Positions 36,274-43,962 of a stretch of DNA of 64,000 nucleotides are shown one piece after another; positions within the stretch are counted from its first letter, which is position 1; the number at the start of each line of letters is the position of its first letter. The notes beneath the pieces were generated by a model, which saw only the letters and a program-made list of their open reading frames with translations, was not told the DNA's origin and made no database searches. The stretch lies in NCBI GenBank assembly GCA_021799485.1, contig JAJZAK010000006.1, positions 1 to 64,000 of the forward strand, in the 5' to 3' direction. The translations under genes and the position numbers were made by a program. This stretch comes from a bacterium (GTDB taxonomy: Bacteria; Elusimicrobiota; Elusimicrobia; UBA1565; UBA9628).

Positions 36274-38517
36274 TTACCAGACCCGGCATTGCGGGCGGCG
36301 GACCATGGCGGAGTTCGCCGGGCAACGGAAAGCCTCTTGGAACTCCGGCATGTTCATGAGTACCCCGTTGACGCGGTAGCGCCCCGGAGAGTGCGGGTCG
36401 GTGCGCGCCTGGAGAGCGGCCGCCTGGGCGGTCTTGTTCTCGCACCAAATTTGCGCATAGCTGACGAAAAAGGTTTGTTCGGGGCTCATCTGGCCCTTGG
36501 GATCCGCGGCCGGCGTTTGTCCGGGCCGCGACGCCTGGAGGGCCTTGAGGGCGATGCGGACGCCGCCATTGTCCGCGGTGTTTTCTCCCAAGGTGAGATT
36601 GCCGTTCACATGCACCGTCCCGGTCGCGACGAAGCCGGAATATTCCTTGACAAGGCAATCCTCGCGTTTTTTGAAGGCCTGCGCGTCCTTTTTCGTCCAC
36701 CAGTCGCGGCGATTTCCATCGGCGTCGAACTGGCGGCCCTGGTCGTCGAAGCCGTGAGTCATCTCATGCCCGATGACGGCGCCGATTCCGCCAAGGTTTT
36801 GGGGCGCGGAGAATTTGTTCGAGTAGAAGGGCGGCTGGAGAATGCCGGCCGGGAAGTTGATGTTGTTTTGCAAGGGGTCGTAGTAGGCATTGACCGTCGG
36901 CGGGGTCATGTCCCAATCGTTTTTGTCGACGGGCTTCCCGATCTTGTTCAAGGTCCGGCGCGCCTCGAAAAGCGTCGCGTTGCGGACGTTGCCGACCAAG
37001 TCGTTCGGGGAAATGGCGACCGAGGAGTAGTCCTTCCATTTGGCGGGGTAGCCGATCTTGTTCGCGATGGCGGCGAGCTTGGCCAGCGCCCGCTTTTTCG
37101 TATCCGGAGTCATCCACGGGAGATCCTCGAGGTCTCCGTCAAAGGCGCGCTCCAGGGCTTCAACCATCGCAAGGGCGGCTTTTTTCTCCCGGGGCTTGAA
37201 TTTGAGCTTGACGTAGGCGCGGCCGAGGGCGTCGCCCAGGTTGCGGTCCGTGAGGGCGACGCAGCGTTTCCAGCGCGGCGAGATTTCTTTTTGTCCCGAG
37301 AGGGCCTTGCCGAAAAACAAGAAATTTTCGTCGACCAAGCTCTTCGAGAGAAGCGGAGCGAAGGCGTGTAAGGTTTTCCAGCGCAGAAAGGCTTTCCAGT
37401 CGTCGAGCGGGACGTCCGCCGACATCCTGTCCAGGCCCTTGAAGAAGCCGGGAACGGCGACGTTGAGGCTCGTGAAGGCCGGGGCGCCGACGCCCTTAAG
37501 GTACTCTCGCCAGTCGAAATGGGGGGTCTGCCGCATGAGTTCGGAGAGCTTCGTCATGTGGTAGACCTTGGCGGGATCGCGCCTCTCGACATTGCCCATC
37601 GATACCTTGGCCAGCGCGGTTTCAAAGGCGAGCACGCGAGAGGCGTCCAGAGCGGCCTGCGAAGCGGATTCGCCCGCGAGCGCAAACATCTTTTGGATGT
37701 GGATTCGGTATTGATCGCGGAGCTTGCGCGAGTCAGGGTCTTTGTTCAGGTAGTAGTCCCTTTCCGGGAGACCGAGGCCCCCTTGGTCCACCGTCGCGAT
37801 CTCCATCTTGGCGTTCATGTCGTCTGGTTGCGAGCCAAAGTTGAAAAGGGCCCCGCCCATCTCGAGATCGAGCTTGGCGAGCTCGGCGGGGATGTCGGTT
37901 TTGTCTTTCAGGGCCGCGATCGCGTCGAGCTCCCCTTGGATCGGCTGGATGCCCGCCTTGTCGGAGCGAGTTTCGTCCATGCAGGATTTGTATAAATCGC
38001 CGATCTTCCGGATGTCCGGCGTCTTGCCGAGTTCGGGCTGGGAAGCCTTCAGGAGAATCTGCTTGAGGACCAGCCTGTTTTGCTCCGCGAGTTCCGAGAA
38101 GGTCCCCCATCGGGATTGGTCGGCGGGGATGGGGTTATGGGCCATCCAGGGCCCGCAGGCGTACTGGAAAAAGTCGGCGCAAGGGTTGACCGATGGGTCG
38201 ACCGGCATGAGGCCTCGAGATCCCAAGGAGCCGTCGCGGGCGAGGCTTGCGAGCGATTTCGAGGCAGGCGTCGCGGAGATCCGTCGCGATCCCGAATTGT
38301 CGAAAAGTTTGGCGGCGGCGGAGGCCTGGCGGGCGGCAAGGAGCCTGGCCAAAGCGGATGAGACGGGCGGACGGGCCTTCCCGGCGTCCCGCGAGATGGA
38401 TGGAGCCGCGACGACGGCGGCCGAGCTTTTCGGAACGGAAGGCTGGGCGCCGGCGAAGACTGGGATGGGCAATCCCGCGGCTAAGGCGAGGGCCAGCGTC
38501 GATGTCACGAGGGGCAT
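36274..38517 (-). CDS. M13-family (neprilysin-like) zinc metallopeptidase
   Basis: 747 residues. A signal segment (about 1-24) suggests export. The catalytic site is intact: VIGHEMTHGFDDQG (about 579-592) and ENTADNGGVRIA (about 642), with the substrate motif NAYYDPLQNNINFPAGILQPP before it and the C-terminal CRVW typical of M13. The N-terminal half carries PCADFFQYACGPW, also a family hallmark. It cuts small peptides, probably in the periplasm. Its start overlaps the end of folC by 13 bp. In the segment 36154-36273 upstream of lptD I see no gene. Confidence 0.92.
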   Translation of the reverse strand: MPLVTSTLALALAAGLPIPVFAGAQPSVPKSSAAVVAAPSISRDAGKARPPVSSALARLLAARQASAAAKLFDNSGSRRISATPASKSLASLARDGSLGSRGLMPVDPSVNPCADFFQYACGPWMAHNPIPADQSRWGTFSELAEQNRLVLKQILLKASQPELGKTPDIRKIGDLYKSCMDETRSDKAGIQPIQGELDAIAALKDKTDIPAELAKLDLEMGGALFNFGSQPDDMNAKMEIATVDQGGLGLPERDYYLNKDPDSRKLRDQYRIHIQKMFALAGESASQAALDASRVLAFETALAKVSMGNVERRDPAKVYHMTKLSELMRQTPHFDWREYLKGVGAPAFTSLNVAVPGFFKGLDRMSADVPLDDWKAFLRWKTLHAFAPLLSKSLVDENFLFFGKALSGQKEISPRWKRCVALTDRNLGDALGRAYVKLKFKPREKKAALAMVEALERAFDGDLEDLPWMTPDTKKRALAKLAAIANKIGYPAKWKDYSSVAISPNDLVGNVRNATLFEARRTLNKIGKPVDKNDWDMTPPTVNAYYDPLQNNINFPAGILQPPFYSNKFSAPQNLGGIGAVIGHEMTHGFDDQGRQFDADGNRRDWWTKKDAQAFKKREDCLVKEYSGFVATGTVHVNGNLTLGENTADNGGVRIALKALQASRPGQTPAADPKGQMSPEQTFFVSYAQIWCENKTAQAAALQARTDPHSPGRYRVNGVLMNMPEFQEAFRCPANSAMVRRPQCRVW

Positions 38518-39812
38518 GGCGCCAAGTCTATCAAGTTTTGATCCGGAGCAAGGAGATCGTTCACCCGAGAGGCGAGATACAGGGAGCCGGAGACGACGGC
38601 GACGGGAGGTCCATCCGACCGAAGCCAGTTCTTGAACGCTTCGTCAAAAGTCGGAGCGCTCCATATCCGTGCCTCGGGCGCGCGGCGTCGGAGGAGGCGG
38701 GCGAGATCCCGGGACTCCAGGGCGCGGGCTCCCGGCGGCTGGGTCGCCGCCGCCCACCGCATCAGCGGCCTAAGGATTGAAAGGACGGTTCCGGCGTCTT
38801 TGCCGCGATTGAAGCCTAAAAACCAGAGCGCCTCCCTCCTAAGGAAGGGGGATTTTTCCCAAGTCGCGCGAAGGTTGCTCGCAGCCTCCGCGTTATGGGC
38901 CCCGTCGATGACGACGGTTTTATCGCCGGTCCGAAGGACCTGAAATCGGCCCGGCCAAGCAAGGCGCGAGAGCCCGCGGCGGAGGGAGTCGGGCGTGATC
39001 CGTCTCCGGCAATCGGGCGGCAGGCGATGGAGAACCGCGGCCGCGAGGGATGCGTTGCGGCGCTGTCGTTCGCCGAGAACCGAGAGCGTGAGGCTCTCGC
39101 CGTTCTGGGACGTCAACTCTTGCCGGTTTCCTTCCCAATCGATGCGTTCCGCGTGCCAGGATTCCGGTATGACGTCCAGGGGAACGGCCAACTTCCTGGC
39201 TTCCGCGCGCAGGATCTCCAGAGCCGCGGGCTTGAGCTCGGGGCAGATCGCCGGAGAACCGGCCTTGAAGGCGCCGGCTTTTTCCCTGGCGATGCTTGGG
39301 AGATCGCCGCCAAGCGTTTCGGCATGGTCGTAGTCGACCGACGTGATGACGACCGCCAAGGGCCGATCGAAGACGTTCGTCGCGTCCCGCCTCGCGCCAA
39401 CTCCGGCCTCCACGACCGCCACGTCGACTTTTTCCGCGGAGAAGCAAAGAAATGCGGCGGCCGTCAGCAGCTCGAAATAGCTCAGCGGGGCATCTTCGGA
39501 CTTGAGTATTTCCACGAGGAGCGCCGCCAACGCGTTTTCTCCAATCCAACGGCCGCCTAAGCGGATGCGTTCCCTGACGCACGATAGATGCGGAGAAACG
39601 TAAAGCCCGGTCTTGAAGCCAGATTCCCGGAGGATCGACTCGAGCATCGCGGCCACGGAGCCCTTGCCGTTCGTGCCGGCGACGTGGATGACGGGGAAAT
39701 CCCTTTGCGGATGATTCAAGCGGCTCAGGAGGCCCTTGAATTTATCCAGATCGGAAGCGATGCCCAAGCCGCCGCGCGCCTCGATCTTTTCGAGAATGGG
39801 CGGGGCGGTCAA
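38505..39812 (-). CDS. folC: Folylpolyglutamate synthase / dihydrofolate synthase
   Basis: 435 residues, a Mur-ligase fold. The P-loop is GTNGKGS (46-52); further motifs are SPHLSCVRERIRL, VVEAGVGARRDATN, SVDYDHAETLG and VIDGAHNAEA. The enzyme adds glutamate to folates, and often also makes dihydrofolate from dihydropteroate. The start overlaps the murA stop (ATGA), and its end overlaps the M13 gene. The gene closes the run rpmE-prfA-prmC-murA-folC. Confidence 0.92.
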   Translation of the reverse strand: MTAPPILEKIEARGGLGIASDLDKFKGLLSRLNHPQRDFPVIHVAGTNGKGSVAAMLESILRESGFKTGLYVSPHLSCVRERIRLGGRWIGENALAALLVEILKSEDAPLSYFELLTAAAFLCFSAEKVDVAVVEAGVGARRDATNVFDRPLAVVITSVDYDHAETLGGDLPSIAREKAGAFKAGSPAICPELKPAALEILRAEARKLAVPLDVIPESWHAERIDWEGNRQELTSQNGESLTLSVLGERQRRNASLAAAVLHRLPPDCRRRITPDSLRRGLSRLAWPGRFQVLRTGDKTVVIDGAHNAEAASNLRATWEKSPFLRREALWFLGFNRGKDAGTVLSILRPLMRWAAATQPPGARALESRDLARLLRRRAPEARIWSAPTFDEAFKNWLRSDGPPVAVVSGSLYLASRVNDLLAPDQNLIDLAPCPS

Positions 39813-41062
39813 GAGCTCAGGCGCCGGACGCGCGCGCCCAAACCGCGCAGCCTCTTCTCGAGCCGCTCGTAGCCGCGGTCAATGTGGTAGACGCGGTCGA
39901 TGACGGTTTCTCCCTTCGCCGCGAGGGCCGCCACGACGAGCGCGGCGCCGGCCCTGAGATCCGAGGCCATCACGGGGGCGCCGTTGAGAGCCGCCACCCC
40001 GTCGATTCGAGCTTGATCGCCGTCGACATGGATTTGAGCGCCCATGCGCGCCAATTCCGCGGCGTGGAGCATCCGTTTTTCGAATATGGTTTCACGCACG
40101 AGGCTTTTGCCCCGCGCGAGGCTCATGAGGGCCATCCAAGGAGGCTGAAGGTCGGTCGGGAAGCCGGGGTGGGGGGATGTCTTGATGGAGGCGGCGCGAG
40201 GCCGGCCCGCCATGCGAAGATGGATGGAAGTCCCTTGGACGAGTATTTTGGCGCCGACGCGCTCGAGGGCGCCGATCACGGCCTTGAGATCCGACGGGCG
40301 GGCCTTTTCGAGAAGCAAGTCGCCGCGGGTGGCGGCGGCGGCGATGAGAAAGGTCCCGCTCTCGATCCGGTCCGCCGGGATTTCGTAGCGGCCGCCTCTC
40401 AAGACGGCGCGGCCGCGGACGCGGATCGTTCTCGTTCCGGTCCCGGAGACCTCGGCTCCCATCAGGCGCAGGAATTCGCCCAAAGCATCGATTTCCGGCT
40501 CGCGCGCGGCGTTCTCGATCGTCGTTGTTCCCTCCACGGCGGCCGCCGCCATCATCAAGTTTTCGGTCGCTCCGACGCTGGGGAAGGAGAGGGGGATGCG
40601 GGCGGGATGAAGAGAGTCGGCGCTAAGGAGGACGTCGCCCTGGGAGTAGCTGGTCCGGGCCCCCAGGCGCTCGAATCCCGAGAGATGGATGTCGATGGGG
40701 CGAAGGCCGATCGCGCATCCGCCCGGGATCGGGACCCGGGCGCGCTTGAAGCGCGCCAAGAGAGGCCCCGCGACGAGGATCGAAGCCCGCATTTGCTTCA
40801 CGAGATGATAGTCGGCGCGGGTCTTGATCGTCTTGGAGGCCAAGACGGCCGCGCGGTGTCCGGCATGATGAACCTTCTTGCCGAGGGTTTCAAGAAGGCG
40901 CAGGGTCGTGCGGATATCCCGCAGGGCGGGGACTCTCGTGAATTCGCAGGCCTCGTCCGTGAGCAGTGATGCGATGAGGATCGGAAGGGCCGCGTTCTTC
41001 GAACCGTTGGCGGCCATGACGCCCCGCAGGGGTTTCCCTCCCACGATCTCAAATTTATCCAT
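39809..41062 (-). CDS. murA: UDP-N-acetylglucosamine 1-carboxyvinyltransferase
   Basis: 417 residues. It has the conserved start NGSKNAALPIL (Lys22, Asn23) and the catalytic loop PGGCAIGLRP with Cys116, which takes part in PEP transfer and is the fosfomycin target. Other blocks are GATENLMMAA and HPGFPTDLQPPWMAL. It makes the first committed step of peptidoglycan synthesis: PEP + UDP-GlcNAc to enolpyruvyl-UDP-GlcNAc. It lies 6 bp after prmC and overlaps folC by ATGA. Confidence 0.95.
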   Translation of the reverse strand: MDKFEIVGGKPLRGVMAANGSKNAALPILIASLLTDEACEFTRVPALRDIRTTLRLLETLGKKVHHAGHRAAVLASKTIKTRADYHLVKQMRASILVAGPLLARFKRARVPIPGGCAIGLRPIDIHLSGFERLGARTSYSQGDVLLSADSLHPARIPLSFPSVGATENLMMAAAAVEGTTTIENAAREPEIDALGEFLRLMGAEVSGTGTRTIRVRGRAVLRGGRYEIPADRIESGTFLIAAAATRGDLLLEKARPSDLKAVIGALERVGAKILVQGTSIHLRMAGRPRAASIKTSPHPGFPTDLQPPWMALMSLARGKSLVRETIFEKRMLHAAELARMGAQIHVDGDQARIDGVAALNGAPVMASDLRAGAALVVAALAAKGETVIDRVYHIDRGYERLEKRLRGLGARVRRLSS

Positions 41063-41068
41063 GGAACA

Positions 41069-41932
41069 CTAGCGCCGCGCGAGGATAAGGCGCTCCACGG
41101 AGTCGGAGTCCTTAAGGGCCCGGGCGTCCCGGAAGCCGTGGCGGAGCAGTTGATCCAGCACCGCGCGCGTCTGGCCATGGCCGATCTCGATCGCGAGAAA
41201 CCCGCGAGGCCGCAGACATGCTGCGGACCGACGCAAGACCCAGCGGACCGCGCTGAGCCCGTCCGGCCCGCCATCCAAGGCGCGGCGGGGCTCGCAGAGG
41301 ACCTCCGGCTCAAGGAGAGAGAGTTCCGCGGTCGGGATGTAAGGAGGGTTGGAGATCACGAGATCGGCCCATGGTTTCTCTCCCGCGGGGGGGCGTCTCA
41401 GATCCTCACGACGGATCTGGATGTTTTTCAGGCCGGCGGATGCGGCGTTGAGCCTCGCGGTCCGTAACGCCGCCGCGGAGATGTCCGTCGCGACGACGCG
41501 GGCCGTTGGGCAGGATTGGGCGATGGCGATGGCGATGGCCCCGCTCCCGGTCCCGATCTCGAGGATGCGGCGGGGTATCGGCCCTTCGGATTTGAGGATG
41601 CCTATCGTGGCTGAGACCAGCTCCTCGGTCGAGGGTCTGGGGACGAGGACCCCGGGACCGACACGCAGGCTAACGCCTAGAAACGGCTGGTTGCCGAGCA
41701 CGTAGCCCAGGGGGATGCGGGAAGCGCGTCTTTCGACTTTCCTCCAAAAATGTCCCGCGGCCCCGGAAGGCAGGGGCTCGTGCGCGCGCGGCGCCCAGTC
41801 GAACCTTCCTGTTTTAAGGCAGTCTGCCATTAGAAATTGCGCGTTCGCCGCCGGTTCCGGAGTTCCGCACGCTTCAAGCCTTTGTTCGGCCCGGCGGACC
41901 CAGTCGCCTATCGTGGCGCCCCTCGCGCTCAC
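41069..41932 (-). CDS. prmC: Release factor glutamine methyltransferase
   Basis: 287 residues. An N-terminal helical domain is followed by the SAM-binding Rossmann domain (ILEIGTGSGAIAIAIA) and the catalytic NPPYIP (195-200). PrmC methylates the Gln of the GGQ motif in release factors. Its gene overlaps the end of prfA by ATGA, the classical prfA-prmC pairing. Confidence 0.95.
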   Translation of the reverse strand: MSARGATIGDWVRRAEQRLEACGTPEPAANAQFLMADCLKTGRFDWAPRAHEPLPSGAAGHFWRKVERRASRIPLGYVLGNQPFLGVSLRVGPGVLVPRPSTEELVSATIGILKSEGPIPRRILEIGTGSGAIAIAIAQSCPTARVVATDISAAALRTARLNAASAGLKNIQIRREDLRRPPAGEKPWADLVISNPPYIPTAELSLLEPEVLCEPRRALDGGPDGLSAVRWVLRRSAACLRPRGFLAIEIGHGQTRAVLDQLLRHGFRDARALKDSDSVERLILARR

Positions 41933-42978
41933 GCGGCCGCCTCTTTCTTGGCCAGCTCCGAGCGCATGGTTTCGAGGATGTCCTGGATGTCGCCTTCCAT
42001 GATGGCCGGAAGGTTGAACCAGGAACGCTCCAGGCGATGGTCCGTCAGGCGGTTTTGGGGGAAATTGTAAGTGCGGATTTTCTCGGAACGATCGGCGCTT
42101 CCGACCTGCTTGCGCCTTTCCTCGGTTTCTCCCGCCTTGGCGGCCTCCTCGCGTATGCGGCCGAGCTTGGCCTGGAGGATCTTGAGGGCCTTGAGCTTGT
42201 TTTTGAACTGCGATCGCTCATCCTGGCACTGCACGACGATGCCGCTCGGCAGATGCGTGATTCGGATGGCTGTCTCGACCTTGTTGACGTTTTGTCCTCC
42301 GTGGCCGCCGGCGCGATAGGTGTCGATCTTGAGATCCTCGGGGCGCACCGGGACCTCGCCCTCTTCTTCGACTTCCGGAAGCACGGCGACCGTCGCCGTC
42401 GACGTGTGAATGCGTCCCGACGCCTCCGTCTTGGGAACGCGCTGCACCCGGTGGACTCCTCCCTCCCACTTAAGCCAGGAATAAACATCCGCTCCCTGGA
42501 TGTAGAGGGTCGCCTGCTTGATGCCCTTGAGTCCCGTCGCGCTCAGGTCCACTATCTCGGCTTTCCATCCGCGAGTCTCCGCGAAGCGCCGGTAAAGACG
42601 CAGAAGATCCGCGGCGAAGAGGGCCGCCTCCTCCCCGCCCGCTCCCGCTCGGACCTCGAGAAAGGCATTGCGGCTGTCGCCGGGGCCTCGATCGAGATCG
42701 CGCAGGAGGGTGGATTCGATGTCCTTGATCTTTTCCTCGATGCGCGGCCTCTCCGCGCGCGCGAGATCGGCCAATTCCTTGTCCGAGGATCGAAGGATCT
42801 CGTCGAGCTCCGCGATCTCATGCTCCAGGCGGAAGACTTCGGAGGCCCGGGTCGCGAACGCCGAGAGTTCGCGGTGGCGGCGGCTGATGGCCTTGAGCTC
42901 CTCCACGGGAGGGTTCGAGGCGAGACGCCTCTCGATATCGGCGAATTCCGCCATGAGGGCGGAGAGCCGCGGATCCAT
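41929..42978 (-). CDS. prfA: Peptide chain release factor 1
   Basis: 349 residues. The GGQ motif (227-229 in GGHGGQNVNKVETAIRITH) is intact. The stop-codon recognition site is HRVQRVPKTEASGRIHTS; the tripeptide reads P-K-T rather than P-A-T, a known natural variant of type-1 factors. It terminates translation at UAA and UAG. It lies 45 bp after rpmE and overlaps prmC. Confidence 0.96.
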   Translation of the reverse strand: MDPRLSALMAEFADIERRLASNPPVEELKAISRRHRELSAFATRASEVFRLEHEIAELDEILRSSDKELADLARAERPRIEEKIKDIESTLLRDLDRGPGDSRNAFLEVRAGAGGEEAALFAADLLRLYRRFAETRGWKAEIVDLSATGLKGIKQATLYIQGADVYSWLKWEGGVHRVQRVPKTEASGRIHTSTATVAVLPEVEEEGEVPVRPEDLKIDTYRAGGHGGQNVNKVETAIRITHLPSGIVVQCQDERSQFKNKLKALKILQAKLGRIREEAAKAGETEERRKQVGSADRSEKIRTYNFPQNRLTDHRLERSWFNLPAIMEGDIQDILETMRSELAKKEAAA

Positions 42979-43023
42979 GGATTAAAATAGGGAGGGAGCG
43001 GGAGCGCCCCGGCGGGGGGGACG

Positions 43024-43407
43024 CTAGCTTGGAGTGACAGCTGCTGGGGTCTTGGAGGGCTTGGCGCCGCCCTTCTTGCTGCCCGTCGGCTTTTCCTCGG
43101 CCTTGCGAGGCGCGGTCGAGAGGACGCTTTTTTTGACGGGCTTTGTGCCGACGGCCGGCATCTTGCGCGAGGGTTTCGAGGGGGCCTTTCGCACGACGGT
43201 CTTGCCGCCGGTCGCCTTGAAGCGCTTCTCGAATCGCTCGACGCGTCCAGCCGTGTCCACGAGCTTTTGCTGGCCGGTGAAAAAGGGATGGCACGCGGAG
43301 CAAATGTCAAGCCGTATCGAGCCCCGGGTTGACCGGGTTTCGAAGGTGTTGCCGCAGGCGCATACGACTTTGGCCGTCTCGTAGACGGGGTGAAGGTTGG
43401 CTCTCAT
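43024..43407 (-). CDS. rpmE: Ribosomal protein L31 with long basic C-terminal extension
   Basis: 127 residues. The first about 70 are ribosomal protein L31 with the zinc-type C16-x-C18 ... C36-x2-C39 pattern (C+ form). The remaining about 57 residues are rich in Lys, Pro, Ala and Ser, far longer than normal L31 (about 70). An extended -10 box (TGTTATAAT) sits just upstream, and no Shine-Dalgarno is visible before the ATG. A terminator isolates the gene from the next upstream one. It heads the prfA-prmC-murA-folC group. Confidence 0.93.
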   Translation of the reverse strand: MRANLHPVYETAKVVCACGNTFETRSTRGSIRLDICSACHPFFTGQQKLVDTAGRVERFEKRFKATGGKTVVRKAPSKPSRKMPAVGTKPVKKSVLSTAPRKAEEKPTGSKKGGAKPSKTPAAVTPS

Positions 43408-43423
43408 GGGTTAATATCGGATC

Positions 43424-43429
43424 ATTATA
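43424..43429 (-). promoter_or_regulatory. Extended -10 promoter element of rpmE
   Basis: On the minus strand TGTTATAATG is an extended -10 (TGnTATAAT) 17 bp upstream of the rpmE ATG. The predicted leader is only about 10 nt and lacks a Shine-Dalgarno. No good -35 is seen, as expected for extended -10 promoters. Confidence 0.55.
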
Positions 43430-43450
43430 ACACATGCGGCGCGAAAAAAG

Positions 43451-43481
43451 AAAAGGCCGATCCACCGCGGATCGGCCTTTT
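43451..43481 (-). terminator. Intrinsic terminator, 13-bp perfect stem
   Basis: AAAAGGCCGATCC pairs perfectly with its complement around a 5-nt loop. On the minus strand the stem is followed by a T-rich tract (TTCTTTTTT). It would end transcription of the small His/Lys-rich gene at 43528-43806 before rpmE. Confidence 0.85.
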
Positions 43482-43490
43482 AATGATGAT

Positions 43491-43512
43491 CTCCTGGCCC
43501 TCGGGCCAGGAG
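43491..43512. terminator. Second stable hairpin next to terminator
   Basis: CTCCTGGC and GCCAGGAG form a tight GC-rich stem just after the His/Lys-rich gene and before the main terminator. It probably helps protect the 3' end of that mRNA or adds to termination; there is no T-run of its own. Confidence 0.5.
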
Positions 43513-43527
43513 CGATCCGGCGGGGCC

Positions 43528-43806
43528 TTAGTGGCCGACGCCGGTCGCGGGCGTGGCCGGCGCCGGAGCGACGGCCTTCTTAACGTGCTTCTTGCCCATC
43601 TTCCGCATCTTCTTATGGCCGGCCTTCTTGGCCATCTTATGGAGCGGCTTATGATGGACGTGCTTCTTCGCCTTCGGGGAGCCCTGTGGGGCGGTGACGG
43701 ATGGCTTCGCGGCGGCGCCGGCTGGAGCCGGAACGTTGTTCTGAGCCGACCCAATGGCCGAGAAGGCCAAGGCGGCGGCAACGGCGAGCGTCAGCTCTCT
43801 AATCAT
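43528..43806 (-). CDS. Small secreted His/Lys-rich protein
   Basis: 92 residues from the ATG at 43806, which begins a signal peptide (MIRELTLAVAAALAFSAIGSAQ); AAGGAG lies about 13 nt upstream. The mature part is extremely basic and His-rich (KAKKHVHHKPLHKMAKKAGHKKMRKMGKKHVKK), flanked by Pro/Ala/Thr linkers. It may bind metal, phosphate or polyanions at the cell surface; no family can be named. A strong terminator follows. Its 5' end faces the KimA-like permease gene across a divergent 156-bp region. Confidence 0.7.
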   Translation of the reverse strand: MIRELTLAVAAALAFSAIGSAQNNVPAPAGAAAKPSVTAPQGSPKAKKHVHHKPLHKMAKKAGHKKMRKMGKKHVKKAVAPAPATPATGVGH

Positions 43807-43962
43807 GATATGGAACGTTCTCCTTGGTTTGGATACCATTTGCGATTCCGTTCGACGGCTTGGCGCTTCGGACTTCCATGCCGCCAGGAAGCATTATATA
43901 TTACGCTGAAGCATCGAAAAAGTTCACGGCTTAAGATTTTTATATGATGATTCGCACGGTTA

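Noticed and set aside
42430-42440. P-K-T instead of P-A-T in release factor 1 as an altered stop-codon code
   Set aside because: PxT variants are normal in type-1 factors, and TAG, TAA and TGA are all used as stops by genes in this window.
43840-43962. c-di-AMP riboswitch before the KimA-like gene
   Set aside because: The leader is too short for that riboswitch and shows none of its conserved helices.
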